A DNA stretch of 17,393 nucleotides from Litorimonas sp963922935 (GCA_963922935.1 CAWUKE010000025.1:1-17393), one strand, 5' to 3'; numbered from the stretch's first letter, positions 7,421 to 14,890 are shown. Notes: a model not told the origin generated them from the letters alone. Program-made: numbers and translations.

Positions 7421-7482
7421 AAATAGGTCTCATGAACACAAGCGGTGAGGTTTCCTCCCGTCAAAACGAAAGGACCATTATC

Positions 7483-7902
7483 ATGGCCAAAGCAAAAACA
7501 ACGAAGAAAACTAAAGATACTGTTGAGAAGTTTGACGTGAAAGCGACAGCTCGCAAAACAGCCCTCGCCTATGTCGGCCTGCACGGCCTGGCCTATGAGC
7601 GTGCCCAGTTCCGCGCCGAGCAACTCCGCAAAGCGTCTGGTGAGCTGTTTGAAACACTCGTCAAAAAAGGCGAAAAGCTGGAAGAGCAAGGCCTCGAGCT
7701 GACGAAAGACGCGCGCGGTAAAGCGACTGAGCTGGTTGAGACATCTGTCGAAACTGTCAAAAACGTCGTCCCATTCGGCCGCGAAGACCGCGTCGAAGAG
7801 CTCGAAGCTGAAGTTGCGGCTCTGAACAAGAAAATCGCAGCACTCTCCAAGAAAGCCTCTGCACCGCGCAAGCCAGCGAAAACAACAAAGACAGCCGCTT
7901 AA
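7483..7902 (+). CDS. Phasin-family PHA granule-associated protein
   Basis: I place the start at ATG 7483, which has GAAAGGA about 9 bases upstream; an in-frame ATG at 7432 lacks a binding site. The product is 139 residues, cytoplasmic and highly charged. After a Lys/Thr-rich N-terminus, residues about 20-95 form amphipathic helices with ARKTALAYVGLHGLAYERAQ and ELFETLVKKGEKLEEQG, resembling the PhaI/PhaF-type phasin family that coats polyhydroxyalkanoate granules and controls their size. Residues about 102-124 look like a short coiled coil (VEELEAEVAALNKKIAALSKK), as used for oligomerisation in PhaF-type proteins. The Lys/Pro/Ala tail (about 125-139) recalls, in miniature, the DNA-binding tail of PhaF. 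The PHA synthase gene lies 203 bp downstream beyond a terminator, which supports the assignment. The family call is by pattern, not by search. Confidence 0.8.
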   Translation: MAKAKTTKKTKDTVEKFDVKATARKTALAYVGLHGLAYERAQFRAEQLRKASGELFETLVKKGEKLEEQGLELTKDARGKATELVETSVETVKNVVPFGREDRVEELEAEVAALNKKIAALSKKASAPRKPAKTTKTAA

Positions 7903-7974
7903 GAATTGAACTTAAGACCGAACGCTGACGGGCTTTTTCTCTCTCCCTAGCCCTTCGGTGTTCCGGCACTTTTG

Positions 7975-8005
7975 AAGCCGCAAGCCTAGGGCTTGCGGCT
8001 TTTTT
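7975..8005 (+). terminator. Strong Rho-independent terminator after the phasin gene
   Basis: A perfect 12-bp stem, AAGCCGCAAGCC (7975-7986) with GGCTTGCGGCTT (7990-8001), has a three-base TAG loop and runs into six T (8000-8005). It separates transcription of the phasin gene from that of the PHA synthase gene, so the synthase probably has its own promoter in 8006-8090. There, TATAAA at 8057-8062 is a possible -10 element, with no convincing -35. Confidence 0.88.
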
Positions 8006-8105
8006 CATGCCTGTCGTGGATGTCGCACTTTCGCAAATGAAAGCATGTTTGTGAATTATAAAAAGAGTGGCTAAGGTGGCGAAAATACCCGGGGAAGGGA
8101 TCAAG

Positions 8106-9785
8106 ATGGCAGAGAAAAAAGAGAAGGTCGCGAAGCAGGCCGCCCAAACCACTACCGCCGTGAATTCACTCGTCGGCTTTCGTCGGTCCGAAGTGGTGAA
8201 AAGCCTCGGCATCATGGCCGGTTATATCGCCAAACAGCCTAAGCCTTTTGCGCAACATGTCGGGGCCTATGGCAAAGAGCTGCTGGACATTGTCAAAGGG
8301 GATAGCGAACTCGCGCCCCATCCCAAAGATCGCCGTTTTCAGGATGAGACATGGTCGAAAAACCCGATTTATAAGCGCGGTCTACAAAGCTGGCTCGCCA
8401 TGCGGCGTGAGCTCGATGGCTGGATCAATGACAGTAAGATGCACCCGGCAGATAAAGCCCGCGCAAAATTCGTGACCGATCTGATCGGCGACACGCTCGC
8501 TCCAACGAACTCGCTACTCGGCAATCCGGCGGCGATGAAAAAGCTTTATGAGACCGGTGGCGCATCGCTGATGCGCGGTCTGAAAAACGCTTATAATGAT
8601 CTGCGCAGTAATGGCGGTATGCCGCGCATGGTGGACGGGCGCCCGTTCAAAATCGGCGAGAATGTCGCCAATACGCCAGGCGCTGTCGTCCACAAGACGG
8701 AGATGTTGGAGCTGATCCAATATCAAACGACAACGGAGCAAGTGCGGGAAATCCCGCTGATGATCATCCCGCCCCAGATTAATAAATATTATGCCGTCGA
8801 TCTGGAGCCGCGCAAATCCTTGATCCGCTATCTGACGGCACAAGGCTTCCAAGTCTTTGCTGTGTCATGGCGAAACCCGTCGCGCCAGCATTCCCATTGG
8901 GGGCTGGAACAATATGTCGAAGAGCTGATCGAAGCCTCTGATGCGGTTCTCAAGATCACGAAGGCTAAACGCCTGAACGTGTCTGGCGCTTGCTCTGGCG
9001 GGACGACGATGGCGCTGATGTTGTCCGAGCTTGCCGCGCGGGGCGATGATCGCGTCAATGCGTTCACGTTGATGGTCTCTGTGCTAGACGGCAAGAAGAC
9101 GGACTCAGAAGTTGGTCTGTTCGTAACCGATACAGCGATCGAAGCCGCGCGCCGCCATTCCAGAAAAAAAGGCATTTTAGCGGGCGATGAGCTGGCCCGA
9201 AGCTTTGCCTGGATGCGGCCCAACGACCTGATCTGGAACTATGTCGTCAATAACTACCTACTCGGCGAAGATCCGCCACCATTTGACGTTCTGTTCTGGA
9301 ACGATGACAGCACAAACCTGCCCGCGCAGCTCCACAGTGACTATCTCGATATCTTTCAGAAACGATCTTTCCGTCCCGATCGGACCGAAATGTTTATGGA
9401 TCACATCATTGATCTATCCGCCGTCACACAAGACAATTTCATGGTGGCCGGGATCACAGATCACATTACCCCGTGGAAGGCGTGTTACCGCAATGTCCGT
9501 CTGTTCGGTGGCGATACGACCTTTGTGTTGTCTAACTCGGGTCATATCCAAAGTCTGCTCAACCCGCCGGGTAATCCAAAGGCGCAATATTTCCTCAATG
9601 AAAAGTTCCCAGCCCGCGCAGATCGCTGGCTAGAGGGCGCCGAATCTTATGGTGAAAGCTGGTGGATCCGCTGGCAGGCTTGGTTGGGCGAACGCTCTGG
9701 CTCTATGAAAGCCGCGCCGAAAAAGCTCGGTAATGCCAAGTTTAAACCCGTCGCCCAAGCGCCCGGAGAATATGTCTTTACTTAG
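8106..9785 (+). CDS. phaC: Class II-like poly(3-hydroxyalkanoate) synthase
   Basis: This enzyme polymerises (R)-3-hydroxyacyl-CoA into storage polyester at the granule surface. I place the start at ATG 8106, with GGAAGGGA just upstream, giving 559 residues; a GTG at 8067 would add 13 residues without a good site. The alpha/beta-hydrolase fold has nucleophile C296 in SGACSGG, with D452 and H453 in TDHITPW and H480 in NSGHIQSLLNPPGNP. These numbers and the length equal what I recall for Pseudomonas PhaC1. The G-A-C-S-G-G box, VNAFTLMVSVLD, FAWMRPNDLIWNYVVNNYLLG and the C-terminal LGNAKFKP...APGEYV are class II features; class I enzymes normally carry G-Y/F-C-x-G-G. So medium-chain-length monomers are plausible substrates. 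S325 and Q482, near known specificity positions, keep the class II state, while D129 replaces the usual Glu (E130). A phasin gene lies upstream; no phaZ, phaA or phaB is in the window. Confidence 0.95.
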   Translation: MAEKKEKVAKQAAQTTTAVNSLVGFRRSEVVKSLGIMAGYIAKQPKPFAQHVGAYGKELLDIVKGDSELAPHPKDRRFQDETWSKNPIYKRGLQSWLAMRRELDGWINDSKMHPADKARAKFVTDLIGDTLAPTNSLLGNPAAMKKLYETGGASLMRGLKNAYNDLRSNGGMPRMVDGRPFKIGENVANTPGAVVHKTEMLELIQYQTTTEQVREIPLMIIPPQINKYYAVDLEPRKSLIRYLTAQGFQVFAVSWRNPSRQHSHWGLEQYVEELIEASDAVLKITKAKRLNVSGACSGGTTMALMLSELAARGDDRVNAFTLMVSVLDGKKTDSEVGLFVTDTAIEAARRHSRKKGILAGDELARSFAWMRPNDLIWNYVVNNYLLGEDPPPFDVLFWNDDSTNLPAQLHSDYLDIFQKRSFRPDRTEMFMDHIIDLSAVTQDNFMVAGITDHITPWKACYRNVRLFGGDTTFVLSNSGHIQSLLNPPGNPKAQYFLNEKFPARADRWLEGAESYGESWWIRWQAWLGERSGSMKAAPKKLGNAKFKPVAQAPGEYVFT

Positions 9786-9812
9786 GGCCTTATCGGCCAG
9801 AGACTCGGGCCT

Positions 9813-10451
9813 CTAATTTTCGCCCGGATCGGCTAAAATCAGGCTTTGATCGTCGCTCGCGCGGCGAAAAGCCTGTGCTGTGCTGATGTCCTGATCGCTT
9901 GGGATCATGCGAACCGCGATGGGGTTAGGGTAGAGGTTGTTCAAACTCCCCGTGGCTTGATCCGCCGTGATGGCGATTGGGGCCGCAACGATCAGGCCTT
10001 GCACAACTGCAAAAGATAGGGCGGTCGAACTGCCGACCGTCGTGGTGATGGGATCGACATTCAGCACGACCGCACTCGCTGCTGCGCCCGCTCCGATATT
10101 GGCGAAGGCGGGTTTTAAATCGCCCCAAACCTCGCTGTCATCCTCTTCAAACGTCAATTCATTCAGCGCTTGTTTCCGGAACTCACTATTGCGGACGACG
10201 ACGCGAATGGGATGATAGCCCTCTTGTTCGATCGTTGCGACAAAAAGCGATTTACGCGGGGCCAGAAAACCGCAGGGTGTTGGTTCGCAGGCAAAGGCGG
10301 AATTGCCGCCGCCCAATGTTGTAGTCACTGTCGCGCCCGGCGGGTCCGTCACGACATTAAAGATTTCGTCCGTTCCGTTCATAACCGTTGAACAGGCGGT
10401 AAGACTGATGAGACCTAGACAAACCGTCCCTGTTTTGAAGGCCCTTTTCAC
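9813..10451 (-). CDS. PEGA-like lipoprotein, second of a tandem paralogous pair
   Basis: The product has 212 residues. A lipoprotein signal peptide ends in the lipobox LTAC, making C20 the lipidated residue; the next residue is Ser, which suggests outer-membrane sorting by the +2 rule. Residues about 31-88 resemble a PEGA-type beta domain: FNVVTDPPGATVTTT, then ACEPTPCGF with C55 and C60, APRKSLFVATIEQEGYHPIRV. A hydrophobic Gly/Ala/Ser-rich stretch (about 117-163) follows and ends near GSLNNLYPNPIAV. The start codon overlaps the stop of the upstream paralogue by 4 bp (ATGA), so translation is probably coupled. The function is unknown; PEGA-like domains are thought to act in surface or envelope-matrix proteins. 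It converges with phaC across only 27 bp. Confidence 0.75.
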   Translation of the reverse strand: MKRAFKTGTVCLGLISLTACSTVMNGTDEIFNVVTDPPGATVTTTLGGGNSAFACEPTPCGFLAPRKSLFVATIEQEGYHPIRVVVRNSEFRKQALNELTFEEDDSEVWGDLKPAFANIGAGAAASAVVLNVDPITTTVGSSTALSFAVVQGLIVAAPIAITADQATGSLNNLYPNPIAVRMIPSDQDISTAQAFRRASDDQSLILADPGEN

Positions 10452-11065
10452 GATCCAGCCTTTTGCGCCGCTTGTAAGCGCTTTTCACGGATAGCGAGGG
10501 CCTTAGGATGCTTGGGCGCTTCCGTCCCTTCTGGCGGGAGCTCAATCACAATCGGATTGGGTGTTAAGCTCAAGAGGGCCCCTGTTGCACCATCCACGGC
10601 CGCTGAGGTGAGAAAGGCCGGCACAAGCACGATCCCGGCCGTTGCTGCCCCAGCGCCAGCGGCTGCGCCGGTTGAAAACAGTCCGCCGGCTGAACTTAAC
10701 GCCACGAACGCCCCGGCACCCAGTGCCGCGCTTGATTTTCCGGTTGTTGCGAGGTTTGCGCGTAAGGCCTCTGATTGCAGGGCGCTGCTGACGCCGATCT
10801 CGACCGCTTCATAGCCTTCCCGCTCAATTGTCATCAGAAATTCCGACCGGCGCGGAATGCGCATTTCACAGGGCGTGGCGAGGCATCCGGCAAAGATCGG
10901 TTGGCCGTCTTCCGTCTTGCCCGTTTGGCGGTCTGTGGTGATACGCGCGCCGGGCGGGATCGTGTCGACGACGAGCGTGTCGTTCGTTCCTCTGGAAATT
11001 GTGGCGCAGCCCGTCAGTGTTGGACCCATAAGAGCGGCTAAAGCGAGCCATAATAAATAACGCAT
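10448..11065 (-). CDS. PEGA-like lipoprotein, first of a tandem paralogous pair
   Basis: I choose ATG 11065 (205 residues) because it starts directly at the lipoprotein signal peptide MRYLLWLALAALM and has GGGGGA just upstream; a GTG at 11095 would add ten non-signal residues. The lipobox is LTGC with C20 and Ala at +2. Residues about 31-90 match the sister protein in order: LVVDTIPPGARITTD, GCLATPCEM (C61 and C66), PRRSEFLMTIEREGYEAVEI. Then comes a Gly/Ala-rich hydrophobic stretch (about 111-164) that looks like a glycine zipper and ends in ALLSLTPNPIVIEL. The shared spacing of the two Cys and the terminal PNPI show duplication. The Lys/Arg/Gln-rich tail (about 184-205) is unique to this copy. 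It is probably an outer-membrane protein of unknown role; the Cys pair could form a disulfide in the periplasm. Confidence 0.75.
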   Translation of the reverse strand: MRYLLWLALAALMGPTLTGCATISRGTNDTLVVDTIPPGARITTDRQTGKTEDGQPIFAGCLATPCEMRIPRRSEFLMTIEREGYEAVEIGVSSALQSEALRANLATTGKSSAALGAGAFVALSSAGGLFSTGAAAGAGAATAGIVLVPAFLTSAAVDGATGALLSLTPNPIVIELPPEGTEAPKHPKALAIREKRLQAAQKAGS

Positions 11066-11134
11066 CTGTCCCCCGACTTTTTGGGAGGCTGACACGAAAG
11101 CGGCTATTGCGGTAATAACGATGTTCTACACTTT

Positions 11135-11156
11135 ACGACCCCACGACCCCACGACC
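11135..11156. repeat. Short tandem repeat of an 8-base unit
   Basis: The unit ACGACCCC occurs at 11135-11142 and 11143-11150 and continues as ACGACC to 11156, about 2.75 copies. It lies in the 126-bp gap between folC and the lipoprotein genes, where the lipoprotein promoter should be. An array this short may be slippage or chance; length variation between strains could shift promoter spacing. Confidence 0.6.
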
Positions 11157-11191
11157 AGGCGCCACGTTGCAGAGACGAAAAGTGACTTTGG

Positions 11192-12517
11192 TTAGCTGTT
11201 ATCCCGCAACACTTCGCCCGCCAAATAGAGCGAGCCGCAGATCAGAATGCGCGGCGGTATGATCGGGTCCTCGACCGTGGGTCGGCCTAAGGCCTCGCCC
11301 ATATTGACGGCCTTTTGCATCGCATCTGTCAGATTATGGCCAACAATGCCGACCATGCCCCGCCCTTGGGCCAGTTCGGCGAGGACGTCGGCGGACTGTG
11401 TCGCGTGGCCTGCGACTTCTACGGCGACCAACCCGGCGGCGAGGCCTGAAAAATAGTCGAGATACCCGCCTGCATTTTTATTGGCGAGGATCCCCATGAC
11501 CAGAATAAGGGGCCGGGGTGAGCGGGCTTCCAACTGGCCCATATGCGCTGCTAAAGCGCGGGCGGCGTGCGGATTATGCCCGCCATCCAGCCAGACTTCG
11601 GCCCCCGCGTCTTTGGCGATATCGACGAGCGGACCGTAGGTGAGCGGCTGCATGCGCGCGGGCCATTTCGCGCGTTCTAAGCCCTGACTGATCGCCTTAG
11701 TCGGGATCGCCAGAGCCCTGGCCAGCGAAATCGCAAGTCCGGCATTCTGGATCTGGTGATCGCCCGGCAAGGCCGGTTCTGGCAGGTCTAGGAGTTCACG
11801 CTCGGTTTCGAACAAAAGCCGGCCTTGCTGGCGGTAGCTCCGGAAATCACTGCCCTGAACTTTGGCTGGCGCTTTGTGGCGGTCCGCCTCAGACTGAAGC
11901 ACGGCGCCCACGGCGTCTTGCTGGACACCTATATGAACGGGCACGTCAGGCTTGATGATCCCCGCTTTCTCCTTTGCGATCCCGAGAATATCGCGGCCCA
12001 GAAACTCAGCGTGATCTCTATCGACGGGCGTGATCGCGCATAAGGTCGGCGTGAAGACATTGGTGGCGTCAAAGCGCCCGCCCAAGCCGACCTCGATAAT
12101 CGCATAATCGGCGGGCGTTTCGGCGAAAGCGAGAAAGGCCGCGGCGGTTGTCGCCTCGAAGAAGGACAGCGGCTCGCCCGCATTGGCGTCGGCCACACGG
12201 TGCAACACATCGATCAGGGCGTCGTCATTTATTTCTTCGCTCGCAACGACGATGCGTTCATTAAACCGGACCAAATGCGGTGAGGTATAGACATGGACGC
12301 GCGCGCCTGTGGCTTCGAGCATTGCCCGTAAGAGCGCGACCGTGCTGCCTTTGCCGTTCGTGCCCGCGACATGAACAGCGGTGGGTAGTTGGTTCTGCGG
12401 ATTGCCAAGTTTTGCGAGGACCCGTTCGACGCGTCCGAGGCCCAGATCAATCTTGCGCGGGTGTAGACGCCGAAAAGTCTCTAGCGCGGCGTCTAGCGTC
12501 TTGTCGGTTTCGCTCAC
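11192..12517 (-). CDS. folC: Bifunctional dihydrofolate synthase / folylpolyglutamate synthase
   Basis: The 441-residue protein is of the normal length for FolC. It attaches L-glutamate to dihydropteroate to make dihydrofolate, and adds further glutamates to reduced folates, using ATP in the cytoplasm. The ATP loop is GTNGKGS (52-58), followed by the family signature HVYTSPHLVRFNERI. The Mur-ligase-like centre shows EVGLGGRFDATNV (about 142-154), DRDHAEFLG (about 166-174) and KEKAGIIKP (182-190), where the Lys is the usual carbamylation site. WPARMQPL (about 285-292) and LDGGHNPHAARAL (about 310-322; most family members have D-G-A-H-N-P) mark the C-terminal domain. The ATG overlaps the accD stop codon by 4 bp, so the two genes are translationally coupled, an accD-folC order common in proteobacteria. 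It ends in TAA, 126 bp before the lipoprotein genes. Confidence 0.96.
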   Translation of the reverse strand: MSETDKTLDAALETFRRLHPRKIDLGLGRVERVLAKLGNPQNQLPTAVHVAGTNGKGSTVALLRAMLEATGARVHVYTSPHLVRFNERIVVASEEINDDALIDVLHRVADANAGEPLSFFEATTAAAFLAFAETPADYAIIEVGLGGRFDATNVFTPTLCAITPVDRDHAEFLGRDILGIAKEKAGIIKPDVPVHIGVQQDAVGAVLQSEADRHKAPAKVQGSDFRSYRQQGRLLFETERELLDLPEPALPGDHQIQNAGLAISLARALAIPTKAISQGLERAKWPARMQPLTYGPLVDIAKDAGAEVWLDGGHNPHAARALAAHMGQLEARSPRPLILVMGILANKNAGGYLDYFSGLAAGLVAVEVAGHATQSADVLAELAQGRGMVGIVGHNLTDAMQKAVNMGEALGRPTVEDPIIPPRILICGSLYLAGEVLRDNS

Positions 12518-13428
12518 GCTTGAGCAGGGGTAGCGGCCACTGGGGGCGAAGACGGAGCGAACTCCGGATTGATGCGCTCATGATCTGTTTGCATGAAAAC
12601 TGCGAGAAGGCGCGCGAGGGTTTCGCGCATTTCCGCCCGGGGAACGACCTTATCGACCATGCCTTTTTCTTCTAAGAACTCAGCACGTTGGAATCCTTCG
12701 GGTAGTTTTTCACGGATTGTGTCTTCGATCACGCGCGGCCCCGCAAAACAAATCAGCGCCCCGGGTTCGGCCAAGTGTACATCGCCCAACATGGCGTAGC
12801 TGGCTGTGACGCCGCCCGTCGTCGGGTCACACAGAACTACGATGTAAGGCAGGCCCGCATCGCGCAGGCGCTGCACAGCAATCGTCGTGCGCGGCATTTG
12901 CATTAGCGACAGCGCGCCTTCCTGCATGCGTGCGCCGCCCGCAGCCGTAAACACGACTAAGGGAAGCTTACGCTCAAGTGCGGCCTCTGCCGCCGCAATG
13001 AAGCCTTCGCCCGCGGCCATACCAAGAGAGCCGCCCATGAAAGCGAAGTTCTGTACAAGGACAACGGACTTTACGCCGTGGATAGCGCCGACAGCGATAC
13101 TCATCGCATCGTCTTGGCCTGTTTTAGCACGCGCTTTTTTCAGCCGATCCGTATATTTCTGATCATCTTTGAATTTCAGCGGATCAGCGACGACAGATGG
13201 GGAGGGGAGGACCTCATATTGCCCTTCGTCGAAGGTGTAAGAGAAGCGGAGTTCCGGCCCGATGCGCATGTGATGTCCGGCCGGGGTGACGTGCAACAAA
13301 CCGGGCAGGTCAGCCGTAAAGACCATTTCGCCAGATTTCGGGCATTTTAGCCAGAGATTGTCCGGCGTATCCCGCTTGGTGAAAATCGATTTAACACCTG
13401 GCGGTGTGAGCTTTGTGAGCCAATTCAT
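12514..13428 (-). CDS. accD: Acetyl-CoA carboxylase carboxyltransferase subunit beta
   Basis: The product has 304 residues. With AccA it forms the carboxyltransferase that moves CO2 from carboxybiotin to acetyl-CoA, giving malonyl-CoA for fatty-acid synthesis. It begins MNWLTKL, as in other alphaproteobacterial AccD proteins. The N-terminal zinc ribbon, normally four Cys, keeps only C29; the others are S32, T48 and A50 in CPKSGEM and HVTPAGHHMRIG, so it probably binds no zinc. The crotonase-fold core is intact: GVKSVVLVQNFAFMGGSLG, AAGGARMQEGALSLMQM for the oxyanion region, CDPTTGGVTASYAMLGD and FAGPRVIEDTIREKLPEGFQ. The Ala/Pro-rich tail is short. The gene overlaps folC by 4 bp. In many relatives trpA precedes accD; here a DUF2336 gene does, 107 bp upstream. 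That gap probably holds the promoter, though no clear -35/-10 pair stands out. Confidence 0.97.
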   Translation of the reverse strand: MNWLTKLTPPGVKSIFTKRDTPDNLWLKCPKSGEMVFTADLPGLLHVTPAGHHMRIGPELRFSYTFDEGQYEVLPSPSVVADPLKFKDDQKYTDRLKKARAKTGQDDAMSIAVGAIHGVKSVVLVQNFAFMGGSLGMAAGEGFIAAAEAALERKLPLVVFTAAGGARMQEGALSLMQMPRTTIAVQRLRDAGLPYIVVLCDPTTGGVTASYAMLGDVHLAEPGALICFAGPRVIEDTIREKLPEGFQRAEFLEEKGMVDKVVPRAEMRETLARLLAVFMQTDHERINPEFAPSSPPVAATPAQA

Positions 13429-13535
13429 GCGCCAAGCTTATGATCAAGTTCGACAGGTCCGGCAAGACGTTGCGGGCAGCGATGCACTTAAATTCGGGAT
13501 AGCATGAGATGGCGGCGCTCCCTGCGTTCTCTGGC

Positions 13536-14786
13536 CTAGCGACGATTGCCGAACACCAAAGCCGCCGTAATCGCAGCCGCACCGAAGTCTTCTTCGCGCG
13601 GGATCGTTCCATTCTTAATATAGCGCAGCACGTCTTTATTCAGCGAGGCGGTCAGTGACCAATTCCAATAGCGAAGAACAGTTTGGGCCCTGTCTGTGCT
13701 GATTGTATCGAACGTTTCGATTACGCGTGCGAAATCCGCGTGCGGCGTCTCATCTAGATCATATATGGGCCGCTTTAACCCCTTCCAGAGCGTTTCGAGA
13801 TGGTGGCGTTTCAGGCCAGGCGCTTTGCACAGAATAGCCAGGGCTTCACCCGTCTTATCGGTCAGGATTTGCGCGCCTGTGGCGGGTTTGATGCCAGCCA
13901 TATAGCTGATCTCTTCGGTAATTTCTCTCGTCAGGCCCGTTTCAGTGACCGCTTCGATCGCGGCCTCCAGTGATCCATAAGGTGACTTTTCAGCAGCAGC
14001 CCGATTGCGCTGACGCCGTTCAACAAATTGCAGGGCTTTGCGCACGCCTGCATCTTGCCAGCCCTCTTTTGCGGCCATGGCATAAAGATCGAAACAGCTT
14101 TCCTGTAGGACTTCGCGCGTGACCGCAAAGCGGTGCAGGATGCGTTTACGGTTGGCGGGATTTGCCCACCAAAACATGGTCAGGCCATGGCTTGGCCGGA
14201 CTTCTTCGCGTTTACACAACAGTTGGACATAAGGTTGATGATTGCGTGAGACTGTGAGTAAACGCTGTGTGGCCGTTTCAGACAAAGCTGCGTTTTCGTT
14301 CTTCAGCAGAGTTTCGCAAACATCCTCTTCCATAAATTCGACGAGGATATCGACCACAGCGTCAGAGAGGTGACGGCGCTGGGCGATGACTTTACGGTGC
14401 GCGCCAGAGACTTTTCGCGCAATCTGGATCAGATCAGAATCGCTCAGCGATTTACTTTTTTCCAAGATATGCCGCGCGATGTCGATATCGTCCTTGGCAA
14501 GGATTACCAGAATCGTGCGCGGCGCCTCGTTGAGCATCGTCAAGCGCTTCGCAACGGCTTCACGGATATCGGGTTCAGCAGAGCGGAGGAGTTCCACCAA
14601 AACGTCGCCCGCCATATGCCGCTCTTGCGGGGTGAGTTTAGAGGCCGGCAGACAAATCGCATCGGCGAGCCGCTTAGCGAGTTGCCGCTGGACATTATCT
14701 TCAGGCTTACCCGGACCGCTTGCCAGCTCCTTTGGGGGGATGGCTTCGGTCTCGGATAGCTCTAATGCTGGCGCGGATTGGTTCAT
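13536..14786 (-). CDS. DUF2336 family protein with HEAT-like helical repeats
   Basis: I place the start at ATG 14786, preceded by GAGGG, giving 416 residues; the frame stays open to 14837 but those residues lack conservation cues. The N-terminal about 35 residues are disordered (Ala/Pro/Glu-rich). The remainder is almost wholly alpha-helical, with DUF2336 hallmarks: DIREAVAKRLTMLNEAP, LAKDDIDIARHILEKSKSLSDSDLI, HRKVIAQRRHLSDAVVDILVE and LLKNENAALSETATQRL, each reading as a HEAT-like hairpin. There is no signal peptide and no transmembrane segment, so it should be cytoplasmic. DUF2336 proteins are typical of alphaproteobacteria and I know of no settled function; a protein-protein scaffold is a structural guess. 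It is transcribed divergently from the S9 peptidase gene and ends 107 bp before accD, so joint transcription with accD is possible. Confidence 0.8.
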   Translation of the reverse strand: MNQSAPALELSETEAIPPKELASGPGKPEDNVQRQLAKRLADAICLPASKLTPQERHMAGDVLVELLRSAEPDIREAVAKRLTMLNEAPRTILVILAKDDIDIARHILEKSKSLSDSDLIQIARKVSGAHRKVIAQRRHLSDAVVDILVEFMEEDVCETLLKNENAALSETATQRLLTVSRNHQPYVQLLCKREEVRPSHGLTMFWWANPANRKRILHRFAVTREVLQESCFDLYAMAAKEGWQDAGVRKALQFVERRQRNRAAAEKSPYGSLEAAIEAVTETGLTREITEEISYMAGIKPATGAQILTDKTGEALAILCKAPGLKRHHLETLWKGLKRPIYDLDETPHADFARVIETFDTISTDRAQTVLRYWNWSLTASLNKDVLRYIKNGTIPREEDFGAAAITAALVFGNRR

Positions 14787-14890
14787 GCCGCCCTCATTTT
14801 GCGTGCATCCGGCCAAACGCCGAACATTCCTTTCCAATTCCTATGCAAAAGCCCTTAACACTCTGTGACTGTGGCTTTATCGCCCCTGTT
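14787..14890. promoter_or_regulatory. Divergent intergenic region between the DUF2336 and S9 peptidase genes
   Basis: This 104-bp gap must hold promoters for both directions. On the minus strand a GAGGG ribosome binding site precedes the DUF2336 ATG. On the plus strand no clear Shine-Dalgarno precedes the peptidase start at 14891. I cannot identify convincing -35/-10 pairs on either strand. Confidence 0.4.

Noticed and set aside
7432..7482. ATG at 7432 as start of the phasin gene
   Set aside because: It has no Shine-Dalgarno sequence, while ATG 7483 has GAAAGGA at proper spacing and yields a normal Lys-rich phasin N-terminus.
7898..7916. Two CTTAAG palindromes around the phasin stop codon as a terminator
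   Set aside because: The stem would be only 6 bp and AT-rich with no T-run; the strong terminator at 7975-8005 explains the end of transcription better.
8067..8105. GTG at 8067 as start of the PHA synthase
   Set aside because: ATG 8106 has a near-ideal ribosome binding site and gives exactly the 559-residue class II length with matching catalytic numbering.
11066..11095. GTG at 11095 as start of the first lipoprotein gene
   Set aside because: It would put ten polar residues before the lipoprotein signal peptide, which begins properly at ATG 11065.
14720..14890. Upstream extension of the S9 peptidase gene (in-frame starts at 14720 and 14843)
   Set aside because: The added residues show no similarity to the family, would overlap the DUF2336 gene if started at 14720, and neither start has a ribosome binding site.
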